Assembly (NCBI RefSeq): GCF_001509485.1
Contig: NZ_LLZI01000226.1
Coordinates: 1 to 57,029 of the forward strand
Source of the DNA: Streptomyces sp. NRRL F-4489
GTDB taxonomy: Bacteria; Actinomycetota; Actinomycetes; Streptomycetales; Streptomycetaceae
Length of the DNA stretch: 57,029 nucleotides
Reading direction: 5' to 3'
Part shown: piece after piece, positions 16,818-24,861 of the stretch
Numbering within the stretch: position 1 is the stretch's first letter
Layout of the letters: each line of letters opens with the position of its first letter
The notes under the pieces: model-generated
Database searches by the model: none
The model's input: only the letters and a program-made list of their open reading frames with translations
What the model was told of the DNA's origin: nothing
Program-made: the position numbers and the translations under genes

Positions 16818-17572
16818 TGCGCGGCCCCGTCCCGCGCGTCCTGCCCTGGGTCCTCGATCTCCACCGCCTGGTCCAGGAAGCGGGCCAGCAGCACCACCAC
16901 CCCGCAGGCCACCTCCACCCCGATCGCGGCGTTCAGCACCGGCACGGTGCCGCCGGAGGAGAGGGTGTTGAACGTGCCGAACGGCAGCACGTTGGCCAGG
17001 AACGCCGCACCGGCCGCCAGCGCGCCCGTCCCCACCAGCAGGTACGCCGCCTCGCCCGCCGCGTCCCCGACCTCGTACAGCCCCACCGGGCGGATCCGCT
17101 CCAGCGCGCGGTAGTCCACCGCGATATAGAGCAGGTGCAGCGCGGTGGCGACCACCACCCCGCCCTGGAAGCCGCCGCCCGGGCTGAGCTGGCCGTGCGC
17201 CACGACGTAGAGGCCGATCAGCAGGGTGACGGGCAGCGCGAGCCGGGCGTAGCGGCGCACCGGCGCGGAGACGGGCGCGGGGGCGGGCGCGCGGCGGTTC
17301 TCGTCGCGGGTCTGGCGCAGCAGCACCACCGTGCCCAGCACCGAGCCGAACAGGATCGACTCCTCGCCGAGGGTGTCGAAGGCCCGCTGGTCGAAGTTGA
17401 CCGAGGCGACCGAGTTGGCGGTGTGCCGCGACAGCGCGGCCCGCACCGCCCGGTCGCCGTACGGGTGCCAGTCACCGCCGAACCGCGGCAGCCCGCCGCA
17501 CGCCAGCGCGAACAGCGCCGCGAAACCCAGGCCGCCCAGGACCAGCACCCAGGCCCGCACCCGCCGGGTCAC
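16814..17572 (-). CDS. mrpB: Mrp antiporter subunit B (MnhB domain)
   Basis: 252 residues, ATG 17572, overlapping the upstream DUF4040 gene by 4 bases. An N-terminal membrane helix and a loop containing VNFDQRAFDTLGEESILFGSVLGTVVLLR correspond to the MbhE-like part. The C-terminal MnhB domain (about 110-230) has ALPVTLLIGLYVVAHGQLSPGGGFQGGVVVATALHLLYIAVDY. The HGQLSPGGGFQGG motif is diagnostic. In one chain it thus covers what MBH clusters split into two genes (mbhE and mbhF). Confidence 0.92.
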   Translation of the reverse strand: MTRRVRAWVLVLGGLGFAALFALACGGLPRFGGDWHPYGDRAVRAALSRHTANSVASVNFDQRAFDTLGEESILFGSVLGTVVLLRQTRDENRRAPAPAPVSAPVRRYARLALPVTLLIGLYVVAHGQLSPGGGFQGGVVVATALHLLYIAVDYRALERIRPVGLYEVGDAAGEAAYLLVGTGALAAGAAFLANVLPFGTFNTLSSGGTVPVLNAAIGVEVACGVVVLLARFLDQAVEIEDPGQDARDGAAQ

Positions 17573-17835
17573 GCCCGCTCCTCCCGCCGCTCGTCGCGGG
17601 CCCGCCGGCGGACCTTGCGCACCGACAGCAGCACCATCAGCGGCGTCAGCGCCGAACCGACCGCCAGCTGCGACAGCGCCACGTCCGGCGCCTGGAGCAG
17701 CAGGAACAGCAGCGCCAGCGACAGCCCGAGGACCGAGAGCACGAACGACTGCCGGACCGGGTCCCGGACCAGCACGGTCGCGGTCGCGGCGACCGCCACG
17801 AACAGCAGCCCCAGCAGCACCGGCAGTTCGGACAC
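17569..17835 (-). CDS. DUF4040 subunit (MrpA C-terminal / MbhD-like)
   Basis: 88 residues, ATG 17835, 16 bases after the upstream F/G gene. Three membrane helices: LPVLLGLLFVAVAATATVLV, QSFVLSVLGLSLALLFLLLQAPDVALSQLAVGSALTPLMVLLSV, and a very basic tail. The QAPDVALSQLAVGSA phrase is the DUF4040 signature. In classical Mrp systems it is the C-terminal end of the large MrpA subunit; here, as in membrane-bound hydrogenase clusters, it is a separate small gene and the NuoL-like part of MrpA is missing. Confidence 0.9.
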   Translation of the reverse strand: MSELPVLLGLLFVAVAATATVLVRDPVRQSFVLSVLGLSLALLFLLLQAPDVALSQLAVGSALTPLMVLLSVRKVRRRARDERREERA

Positions 17836-17851
17836 GGCGTCTCCCCTCTCG

Positions 17852-18325
17852 TCAGATATGGCCCCGCGGCCCGTGCCCGGCGTCCACCGCGACCGTCACG
17901 GCCCGCCCCGCCACCGCGCTGCCCAGCGCCAGCAGCACCCCGATGACCAGCAGCTTCAGCAGCGCCCTGCCCGGGTCGGTGACCGCCGCCAGCGGCACCA
18001 CGACCACCAGGACCGCGACGTAGTTGAGCGGTGTCACGGCCGCCAGCGCGCGGGACAGCGGCGGGCCGGCCGCCAGCCGGTCCACCAGCAGCCGGATGTA
18101 CAGCAGCGTCCCCGCCGGGCCCAGTACCGACAGCACCAGCGCGGTGTCCTGGTACGCGGGCCGGCCGAACCCCTGGGACAGCAGCAGGAAGACCAGGCTG
18201 AGCAGGGTGGTCATGGCGTTCTGGGCGACCACCCGGCGCCGCACCGGGCCGGTGGCCACGCCCCAGCCGGCCGGGACGGCACCGCACACCAGCAGCGCCG
18301 TGCCCGCGGCCGTCCAGCCGTTCAC
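17852..18325 (-). CDS. Mrp subunit F-like/G-like joined protein
   Basis: 157 residues from GTG 18325, overlapping the upstream E-like gene by 4 bases. The first half (about 1-70) matches MrpF: RRRVVAQNAMTTLLSLVFLLLSQGFGRPAYQDTALVLSVLGPAGTLLYIRLL. The second half (about 75-150) matches MrpG: NYVAVLVVVVPLAAVTDPGRALLKLLVIGVLLALGSAVAGRAV, which is the conserved K-L-L core of MnhG. I count about five to six membrane helices in total. The two subunits are usually separate genes, so this reads as a natural F-G fusion. The F match is clear; the G match is weaker. Confidence 0.75.
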   Translation of the reverse strand: MNGWTAAGTALLVCGAVPAGWGVATGPVRRRVVAQNAMTTLLSLVFLLLSQGFGRPAYQDTALVLSVLGPAGTLLYIRLLVDRLAAGPPLSRALAAVTPLNYVAVLVVVVPLAAVTDPGRALLKLLVIGVLLALGSAVAGRAVTVAVDAGHGPRGHI

Positions 18326-18513
18326 GGTTCGCCGGAGGCGCGCCGGGTGCCGCGGGCGGCGAACGCGGCGAGCAGCGCGCAGAGCCCGCCCACCACCCCT
18401 TCCAGGGTGTCGACGCTGGAGATCAGCACCATCCACAGCCCGGTCAACACCGCCCACCAGGCCAGGAGTTCGGCACCCGCAGCGAGTACCGCGACCGCCT
18501 TCCGGCGCGTCAT
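18322..18513 (-). CDS. Short MrpE-like subunit
   Basis: 63 residues from ATG 18513, seven bases after GGGAGG; a GTG at 18519 is too close to that site. It has two membrane helices: LLAWWAVLTGLWMVLISSVDTLEGVVGGLCALLAAFAARGTRR. The helix-loop-helix with a Gly-rich second segment corresponds to the N-terminal membrane part of MnhE. The usual soluble C-terminal domain is absent, so it is less than half the usual MnhE length. It is the first gene of the antiporter operon. The assignment rests largely on position. Confidence 0.65.
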   Translation of the reverse strand: MTRRKAVAVLAAGAELLAWWAVLTGLWMVLISSVDTLEGVVGGLCALLAAFAARGTRRASGEP

Positions 18514-18878
18514 CCGCACACCTCCCGCCGAACCGCCTCGGCTCCGCCCGCCCCAGGCTCACACGCGCGCGACGGGCCACCGGGGCACCGCGCCGGGGGT
18601 TACTCCGACGGGGGGCGGGGCCGGGGCCCGGTGCTCTTGCCGTGCCGCGTGTCCTGTCCCCCCGCCTGCCCGGTGGGCCGCCCGCGATAACCGGTTTTCT
18701 GACGGGCCGCGGCAGGGCCCGCGCCCCGCGCCCGTACGGCGCGGTGGACGGCGTGGCGCGGGCCGGCGAGCGCTCCGACCGGATGTGATGGTGGGGACTC
18801 AGTGTGCTCGGTGCTCGGTGCTCGGTGCCAGGAGCGCGGGGCGGCAGGCATCCGACGACGCGAGGCGGTGGCGGCAGC
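18514..18878. other. Divergent promoter region with a 7-base tandem repeat
   Basis: About 365 bases between the Mrp operon and the SDR-photolyase genes, with no convincing gene. GTGCTCG is repeated three times in tandem at 18804-18824, followed by a partial fourth copy (GTGCC). Promoters for both operons must lie here, but I cannot place them with confidence. Confidence 0.5.
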
Positions 18879-20405
18879 ATGCACGACCGGGAGACGGACC
18901 CCCACGACGGCCCCGGCCTGGCCTGCCTGGTCACCGGCGCCACCGGGTACATCGGCGGCCGGCTGGTCCCCGAACTCCTGGCCGCCGGGCACACCGTCCG
19001 CTGCCTGGCCCGCTCCCCGGAGAAACTCCGCGACCACCCCTGGGCCGGCGAGGTGGAGGTGGTGCGCGGCGATGTCACCGACGCCGCGTCGGTCGGCGCG
19101 GCCCTGCGCGGTATCGACGTCGCCTACTACCTGGTGCACGCCCTGGGCAGCGGCAAGGACTTCGAGGAGACCGACCGCCGGGCCGCCCGGATCTTCGGCG
19201 ACCGGGCCCGGGCCGCCGGCGTCCGCCGCATCGTCTACCTCGGCGGACTCACCCCCGCCGGCGTCCCCGAGGCCGCCCTCTCCCCGCATCTGCGGTCGCG
19301 CGCCGAAGTGGGCCGCGTCCTGCTGGAATCCGGTGTGCCCACCGCGGTGCTGCGGGCCGCGGTGATCATCGGCTCGGGTTCGGCCTCGTTCGAGATGCTG
19401 CGCTACCTCACCGAACGCCTCCCGGTCATGCTCACCCCCAGCTGGGTGCGCACCCGCACCCAGCCGATCGCGGTCCGCGACGTGCTGCGCCTCCTGACCG
19501 GCTGCGCGCGGCTGCCGGCGGACGTCAGCCGCGCCTTCGACATCGGCGGCCCCGAGGTCCTGACGTACCGCGAGATGATGCGCCGCTACGCCCGGACCGC
19601 CGGACTGCCGCCCCGGCTGGTGCTGCCCGTCCCCGTCCTCACCCCGCGCCTCTCCAGCCTCTGGGTCGGCCTGGTCACCCCCGTGCCCTCGGCGATCGCC
19701 CGCCCGCTCACCGAGTCGCTGCGCCACGAGGTCGTCTGCCGGGAACGCGACCTCGCCCGCTACCTGCCCGACCCGCCGGGCCATCCGCTCGACTTCGGCA
19801 CCGCGGTCACCCTGGCGCTCCAACGCATCCGGGACGCCCAGGTCACCACCCGCTGGTGCTCCGCCGCACTCCCCGGCGCGCCCAGCGACCCGCTGCCCAC
19901 CGACCCCGACTGGGCCGGCGGCAGCCTCTACACCGACTGCCGCGACCAGCGGGTGGACGCCCCGCCCGAGGTGCTCTGGCGGGTCATCGAGGGCATCGGC
20001 GGCGAGCACGGCTGGTACTCCTTCCCGCTCGCCTGGGCCGTCCGCGGCTGGCTCGACCGGCTGGCCGGCGGGGTCGGACTGCGCCGCGGCCGGCGCGACG
20101 CCGGACGGCTGCGGGCCGGCGACTCACTGGACTTCTGGCGGGTGGAGGAGCTGGAGCCCGGACGGCTGCTGCGGCTGCGCGCCGAGATGCGGCTGCCCGG
20201 CCTCGCCTGGCTGGAGATGCGCGCCGAACCGGCGGCCGGCGGCCGCTCCCGCTACCACCAGCGCGCCGTCTTCCACCCGCGCGGACTCCTCGGCCACGCC
20301 TACTGGTGGAGCGTGTCCCCGTTCCACGCCGTCGTCTTCGGCGGGATGGCCCGCAACATCGCCGAGGCGGCCGCGGCCGCCGCACGGTCCGATGCGTCCA
20401 ACTAG
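18879..20405 (+). CDS. SDR-family NAD(P)-binding protein with DUF2867 domain
   Basis: 508 residues from ATG 18879 (GAGGCGGTGGCGG upstream). The N-terminal atypical short-chain dehydrogenase fold spans about 10-250, with the nucleotide-binding motif LVTGATGYIGGRLVPELL and then RCLARSPEKL and GDVTDAASVGAALRGIDVAYYLVHALG. The C-terminal DUF2867 domain (about 330-500) includes VDAPPEVLWRVIEGIGGEHGWYSFPLAW and YHQRAVFHPRGLLGHAYWWSVSPFHAVVFGGM. This two-domain protein is widespread in actinobacteria next to photolyase genes, as here: the photolyase starts 28 bases after its stop. The reaction is unknown; complex I-subunit-like sugar-nucleotide epimerase activity has been suggested for the family. 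Confidence 0.9.
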   Translation: MHDRETDPHDGPGLACLVTGATGYIGGRLVPELLAAGHTVRCLARSPEKLRDHPWAGEVEVVRGDVTDAASVGAALRGIDVAYYLVHALGSGKDFEETDRRAARIFGDRARAAGVRRIVYLGGLTPAGVPEAALSPHLRSRAEVGRVLLESGVPTAVLRAAVIIGSGSASFEMLRYLTERLPVMLTPSWVRTRTQPIAVRDVLRLLTGCARLPADVSRAFDIGGPEVLTYREMMRRYARTAGLPPRLVLPVPVLTPRLSSLWVGLVTPVPSAIARPLTESLRHEVVCRERDLARYLPDPPGHPLDFGTAVTLALQRIRDAQVTTRWCSAALPGAPSDPLPTDPDWAGGSLYTDCRDQRVDAPPEVLWRVIEGIGGEHGWYSFPLAWAVRGWLDRLAGGVGLRRGRRDAGRLRAGDSLDFWRVEELEPGRLLRLRAEMRLPGLAWLEMRAEPAAGGRSRYHQRAVFHPRGLLGHAYWWSVSPFHAVVFGGMARNIAEAAAAAARSDASN

Positions 20406-20433
20406 CCTTTTACTGAAGGGAGTTACGGGAGCA

Positions 20434-21801
20434 ATGCCCACCGCCGTCGTCCTGTTCACCGCCGACCTGCGGCTGCACGACCACCCGCCGCTGCGCGCCG
20501 CACTCCGCGCCGCGGGCACCGTCGTACCGCTCTTCGTCCGCGACCGCGCGATCACCGCGGTCGGCTTCGACGCCCCCAACCGGCGGGCGTTCCTCGCCGA
20601 CTGCCTCACCGCGCTCGACGCCGGGCTGCGCGCCCGCGGCGGACGCCTGGTGATCCGGTCCGGCGAGGTGGTCGCCGAGGTGTGCCGGGTGGCCGCCGAG
20701 GCGGACGCCGGCGAGGTGCATCTGGCGGCCGGCGTCAGCGGCTACGCCACCCGCCGCGAGGAACGGCTGCGCCGCGCCCTGGCGGCCGACGGGCGCAAGC
20801 TGCGCGTCCACGACGCCGTGACCACGGCGGTGCCGCCCGGCGCGCTCACCCCGGCGTCCTCCGACCACTTCGCGGTCTTCACCCCGTACCACCGGCACTG
20901 GGCCGGGCACCCGCTGCGGGACGTACTGCCGGCGCCCCGGACCGTCCCGGTGCCCGCGCACATCCGCTCGGACCCCGTCCCGTCGTCCGCCGACGTCCCC
21001 GGGGTCTCGCCGGGACTGGCGCCGGGCGGGGAGGCGGTGGGCCGCAAACGCCTGGCCGCCTGGCTGCGCGGCGATGCGGCGGCCTACGCGGACCGCCATG
21101 ACGACCTGGCCGGCGACGCCACCTCGCGGCTCTCCCCGCACCTGCACTTCGGCACGCTGTCACCCGTCGAGGTCGTCCAGCGGGCCCGGCGGCGCGGCGG
21201 ACCCGGCGCCGAAGCGTTCGTCCGCCAGCTCGCCTGGCGCGACTTCCACCACCAGGTCCTCGCCGCCCGGCCCGGCGCCGCCGCCGGCGACTACCGCACC
21301 CGGCACGACCACTGGCGCACCGGGGAAACGGCGGCGGACGAGATCGCCGCCTGGAAAGCCGGCCGCACCGGCTATCCCGTGATCGACGCGGCCATGCGCC
21401 AACTGCGCCACGAGGGCTGGATGCACAACCGCGGCCGGCTGCTCACCGCCTGCTTCCTCACCAAGACGCTGTACGTGGACTGGCGGGTCGGCGCCCGGCA
21501 CTTCCTGGACTGGCTGGTCGACGGCGACCTCGCCAACAACCAGCTCAACTGGCAGTGGGTGGCGGGCACGGGCACCGACACCCGCCCCAACCGCGTCCTC
21601 AACCCCGTCCGCCAGGCCAGGCGCTACGACCCGGACGGCGCCTACGTCCGCCGCTGGGTCCCCGAACTCGCGGGGCTGCCCGGACCGGCCGTCCACGAGC
21701 CCTGGCGCCTGCCCGCCACCGAACGCGCCCGCTGTGCCTATCCCGAGCGGTTGGTGGAACTGGGGGAGGGGGCGGAGCGGTTCAGGCGGGGGCGGGGGTG
21801 A
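20434..21801 (+). CDS. phr: Deoxyribodipyrimidine photolyase
   Basis: 455 residues from ATG 20434 with GAAGGGAG upstream. It repairs UV pyrimidine dimers using blue light. The N-terminal antenna (photolyase) domain is about 1-165, with LFTADLRLHDHPPLRAAL and CRVAAEADAGEVHLAAGVSGYATRRE. The FAD-binding helical domain follows: SRLSPHLHFGTLSP, RQLAWRDFHHQVL, GRTGYPVIDAAMRQLRHEGWMHNRGRLLTACFL, DWRVGARHFLDWLVDGDLANNQLNWQWVAGTGTDTRPNRVLNP. The last motif has NNQLNWQW rather than the NNGGWQW of enteric class I enzymes, a variant I associate with actinobacterial photolyases. It is probably an operon with the SDR gene. Confidence 0.93.
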   Translation: MPTAVVLFTADLRLHDHPPLRAALRAAGTVVPLFVRDRAITAVGFDAPNRRAFLADCLTALDAGLRARGGRLVIRSGEVVAEVCRVAAEADAGEVHLAAGVSGYATRREERLRRALAADGRKLRVHDAVTTAVPPGALTPASSDHFAVFTPYHRHWAGHPLRDVLPAPRTVPVPAHIRSDPVPSSADVPGVSPGLAPGGEAVGRKRLAAWLRGDAAAYADRHDDLAGDATSRLSPHLHFGTLSPVEVVQRARRRGGPGAEAFVRQLAWRDFHHQVLAARPGAAAGDYRTRHDHWRTGETAADEIAAWKAGRTGYPVIDAAMRQLRHEGWMHNRGRLLTACFLTKTLYVDWRVGARHFLDWLVDGDLANNQLNWQWVAGTGTDTRPNRVLNPVRQARRYDPDGAYVRRWVPELAGLPGPAVHEPWRLPATERARCAYPERLVELGEGAERFRRGRG

Positions 21802-21901
21802 GGGGCGAGTCGTCGCGGTGCCCGGCTGACGCGGTGCCTGGCCGGCAGCGGGCCTGTGCGTGGCGGTGCCTGGCCGTCGCCGTGCCCGTTGCCCGCCGGG
21901 G

Positions 21902-22798
21902 TCAGTGCTGGCCGAGCAGCCCCGTCCGCAGCCGGCCCAGGATCCGGGCGAGCAGCCGGGACACATGCATCTGCGAGACGCCCAGCTCCTTGCCGATCTC
22001 GGACTGGGTCTTCTCGTGGACGAACCGCAGGGTGAGGATCCGCCGGTCGCGCCGGTCCAGCTTCCGGACCAGCGGCGACAGCGCGTGCAGGTCCTCGGCG
22101 AGCTGGAGCCGGGGGTCCTCGTCACCGAGCGCGTCGGCGAGCGAGCGGCTCGGCTCGTCCTCCGCCGGGTCGGTGGGCTGGTCCAGGGAGCCGGCGGTGT
22201 AGCCGTTGCCGGCGATCAGACCGTCGATCACCTCTTCCTCGGAGAGCTTGAGCTCCTCGGCGAGTTCGGAGACCGTGGGGTCCCGGTCCAGGCGGACGAA
22301 CAGCCGCTCCTTGGCCTGCGCGATCTCGATCCGCAGCTCCTGCAGCCGCCGCGGTACGTGCACCGCCCACGTCGAGTCGCGGAAGAACCGCTTGATCTCG
22401 CCCACGATGTAGGGCACCGCGAAGGTGGTGAACTCCACCTCCCGGGACAGGTCGAACCGGTCGATCGCCTTGATCAGCCCGATGGTGCCGACCTGGATGA
22501 TGTCCTCCATCTCCGCCGGGTCGGAACCGCGGTGCCGGAACCGGCCGGCGGCGAACCGCACCAGGGAGAGGTTCATCTCGACGAGGGTGTTCCGCACGTA
22601 CTGGTACGCGTGGGTGCCCTCCTCCAGCTCGGCCAGCCGCTCGAAGAACGGCCGCGACAGCGCCTTGGCGTCCTTCGGCGCGATCTTGGAACCGTCCGTG
22701 ATGTGCGGCAGCCCGCCGGTCCCGGAGCTCACCGCCCGGTCGTCGTCCCGGTGCTGGACCTGCCGCACTCCGGTCTGCGCCGTCACTGCCGTCATCAC
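21902..22798 (-). CDS. RNA polymerase sigma factor, SigB/SigF/SigG family
   Basis: 298 residues, ATG 22798 (or 22795) after GGGAGGGCAGCG. It is a general-stress/developmental group 3 sigma factor. Region 2 (about 70-150) reads VEMNLSLVRFAAGRFRHRGSDPAEMEDIIQVGTIGLIKAIDRFDLSREVEFTTFAVPYIVGEIKRFFRD. Region 3 follows (VPRRLQELRIEIAQAKERL...PTVSELAEEL). Region 4 (about 240-295) ends with RDRRILTLRFVHEKTQSEIGKELGVSQMHVSRLLARIL. Streptomyces encodes about nine such paralogs, so no specific name is justified. No anti-sigma or anti-anti-sigma gene is adjacent, so its control must act in trans. A weak SigB-like promoter is visible upstream. Confidence 0.95.
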   Translation of the reverse strand: MMTAVTAQTGVRQVQHRDDDRAVSSGTGGLPHITDGSKIAPKDAKALSRPFFERLAELEEGTHAYQYVRNTLVEMNLSLVRFAAGRFRHRGSDPAEMEDIIQVGTIGLIKAIDRFDLSREVEFTTFAVPYIVGEIKRFFRDSTWAVHVPRRLQELRIEIAQAKERLFVRLDRDPTVSELAEELKLSEEEVIDGLIAGNGYTAGSLDQPTDPAEDEPSRSLADALGDEDPRLQLAEDLHALSPLVRKLDRRDRRILTLRFVHEKTQSEIGKELGVSQMHVSRLLARILGRLRTGLLGQH

Positions 22799-23302
22799 GC
22801 TGCCCTCCCATAATTTGGATCATGGTCCGGTAAGCGGCGTCTGCCCGGTGCCCAGGCGCCAAAACATCCAACGCCGGTTTCTCGCCAGCCAGAACCTTGA
22901 CAGGGGGAGGGCGGTGTGGTGCGCCGAGGCGGTGCACGTGGTGCGGAATGTGTGACGCGACGCGGACCGGGCCCGGCACTCGGCGCGGTACGGCGTTATC
23001 CTCCGCGCCCCCCGTTGCCCGTCGCCCGCCGGTGCTGCTCGCGGGGGCGCGCGATGGCTTGTTCCGGGGGGTGGTTGGGGGCGTGCGGCGACGCGATGGC
23101 GCTGCCCGCCGGTGCGTTCGGGGCCGGCGACTTCGCGCCCCGGGCCGTTCGGATGCCGGGGCGTTCGGATTCCGTCAAGGAAGCGGGCGGGGTCCTCGTA
23201 CGGCACCCCGCCGCGCGCCACGGTGGTGCCGGACGGGGGCCGCAGCACGGCGAGAACGAGGAGAGCGCCCATCGTGAGGACGAGACCCGTGGCGGGGGCG
23301 GT
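22799..23302. other. Intergenic region upstream of sigma factor gene
   Basis: About 500 bases. On the minus strand, GTTT (plus 22862-22865) and GGGCAG (plus 22841-22846) are separated by 15 bases. This resembles the SigB-family promoter GTTT-N14/15-GGGTA with one change, so autoregulation is possible. The remaining open frames lack start context and look like shadows. Confidence 0.35.
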
Positions 23303-23392
23303 ATGAGCGCGGAGCGCGTGGTGGGGATCCTGGTGGCGGTGTCGCTGGTCGGCCTGCTGGTGCTCGCGGTGAAGTACCCGGACCGCTTCTGA
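23303..23392 (+). CDS. kdpF: Orphan KdpF-like membrane microprotein
   Basis: 29 residues in a single membrane helix, ATG 23303. The spacing and identity of VVGILVAVSLVGLLVLAVKYPDRF match actinobacterial KdpF, the small stabilising subunit of the KdpFABC potassium ATPase, including the terminal P-x-R-F. In known operons kdpA follows at once; here no kdpA, kdpB or kdpC follows, and the next gene is an unrelated O-methyltransferase on the other strand. It is either a stranded remnant or an independent regulatory microprotein. The ribosome site is only a G-rich tract (GGCGGGGG), so translation is not certain. Confidence 0.65.
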   Translation: MSAERVVGILVAVSLVGLLVLAVKYPDRF

Positions 23393-23467
23393 GGCGGGCC
23401 GGTTCGGGATCGATGCGTACCGGACCGGTCCCGTGGTTCGGCACCGGACCGGGCCCGCGCGGTGCCC

Positions 23468-24580
23468 CTACTCCGGCGCCGCCTCGGCCTCCACGATCGA
23501 GGCGAAGGTGGGAGTGGGCAGGATCCGCGTACGGCGCAGTCCGCTTCGCGCGAAGAGGTCGTCCAGTTCCTTCGGGCCGCGTTCCTTGCCCGTCACGAGG
23601 GTCATCATCGCCACGTCCAGTGCCCGGCCCGGGTGCGGGGCGTTGCCGGGCGCCGGAACGGAGTCGATGACCAGGACCTTCCCGCCGGGCGCCAGGCCGC
23701 GCCGGCAGGATCTCAATATCCGTACGGCCGCCTCGTCCTCCCAGTCGTGCAGGACGTGCTTGAGGAGGTAGACGTCGCCGCCGTCCGGGACGGCGGCGAA
23801 GAAGTCGCCCGGTTCGGTGCGCCAGCGGCCGGCCAGCTCGGCGGTGTCCAGGACGTGGTCCCGCAGCGCCGGCTCCTGGTCGAACAGGACCCCCGACAGG
23901 CCCGGGTGGCGCAGCAGCACATGGCGCAGCAACCCGCCCCGCCCGCCGCCGACATCCACCACGGTGCCCTCGCCCGGGAAGGGGTACGCCCCGGCCACCA
24001 GATCGTCGACCGGCTCGGAGAACGCCGCCATGCCGGTGTCGAAGAGGGCGCGGGTGGCGCTGTGGTCCTTGAGGTACTCGAAGAACGGGGCGCCGAAGAC
24101 CTTGGGGAAGGCCGGGGCCCCGGTCCGCACGGTTTCGTCGAGCGCGGCCGACGAGCGTACGAAGATGTCGTCGGTGAGCATCAGCACCGCGTCGCGCAGC
24201 GATCCCGGCACTCCGGTACGCAGGAACTGCGCGGCCGGTGTCAGGTGGAAGGCGGCGTTGCCGTCCTCGCTGAAGACGCCGCGTCCGGCCAGATAGCGCA
24301 GGCAGCGGCGCAGGAACACCGCGTCGGTGCCGGTGAGTTGGGCCAGTTCGGCGGCGGTGCGGGGGCCGCCGGCCAGGTGGTCGGCGAGGTGGAGGAGGGC
24401 GGCGGTCCGTAAGGCCGCCGAGTAGAGGTGGCCGAGCGACTGCTCTATCAGCTGCGCGGCGACCGCGTGCGTCGCGGTGGCGGCGTCGGAGGCTGTGGTG
24501 TGCTCGGTCGGGTGCGGCGGGGCGGTCGGGTTGGCGCGGTCGGTCGGGTTCGGGTGGTCGGTCGGGTTGGGGGTGTCCAC
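23468..24580 (-). CDS. SAM-dependent O-methyltransferase
   Basis: 370 residues from GTG 24580, six bases after GGAGG; a GTG at 24622 has no ribosome site. It is of the plant-type/secondary-metabolite O-methyltransferase fold (methyltransf_2). The N-terminal helical dimerisation domain is about 35-150 (AAELAQLTGTDAVFLRRCLRYLAGRGVFSE). The SAM-binding motif is TVVDVGGGRGGLLRHVLLRHPGLSGVLFD near 200. DVYLLKHVLHDWEDEAAVRILRSCRRGL carries the catalytic His region (HDW). Residues 2-30 are a low-complexity NPTD repeat encoded by a tandem DNA repeat. A polyketide or aromatic substrate is likely but not determined; there is no biosynthetic cluster nearby. Confidence 0.9.
   Translation of the reverse strand: MDTPNPTDHPNPTDRANPTAPPHPTEHTTASDAATATHAVAAQLIEQSLGHLYSAALRTAALLHLADHLAGGPRTAAELAQLTGTDAVFLRRCLRYLAGRGVFSEDGNAAFHLTPAAQFLRTGVPGSLRDAVLMLTDDIFVRSSAALDETVRTGAPAFPKVFGAPFFEYLKDHSATRALFDTGMAAFSEPVDDLVAGAYPFPGEGTVVDVGGGRGGLLRHVLLRHPGLSGVLFDQEPALRDHVLDTAELAGRWRTEPGDFFAAVPDGGDVYLLKHVLHDWEDEAAVRILRSCRRGLAPGGKVLVIDSVPAPGNAPHPGRALDVAMMTLVTGKERGPKELDDLFARSGLRRTRILPTPTFASIVEAEAAPE
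24503..24574. repeat. Imperfect tandem repeat at 5' end of methyltransferase
   Basis: Four imperfect copies of GGTCGGGTTSG within 72 bases encode the repeated N/H-P-T-D/E/A tract at the N-terminus of the O-methyltransferase. The copy number may vary between strains. Confidence 0.7.
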
Positions 24581-24861
24581 CGTCGGCCTCCGGCTGGTGA
24601 GTCGAGTACCTGCTCCGTTCACTGTGGCGGCGCCGCCCCGCCCGCGGCACCGTCCAAGTGATGATCTTCGACTGGGCCTTCCGGCTTAGGGCCGGTGGAC
24701 GGGGCGGCCGAGACCGGCTCGTCGGATGGGAGGAGGGGGTGTCGGCGGGCGACCGGGGGGCGGGTGCGGTCCTGGTGGGACCGGACGGGGCGGACGGGCC
24801 AGGCGGACGGCACCACCCGCGCGCGGCGGCACGACGTCCACCCGCCCCACCCGCGTACCCC

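Noticed and set aside
18804..18824. GTGCTCG tandem repeat as an origin iteron or CRISPR fragment
   Set aside because: Only three 7-base units with no spacers and no replication genes; simple slippage is enough.
23468..24580. Secondary-metabolite gene cluster around the O-methyltransferase
   Set aside because: There are no synthases, carriers or other tailoring genes next to it.
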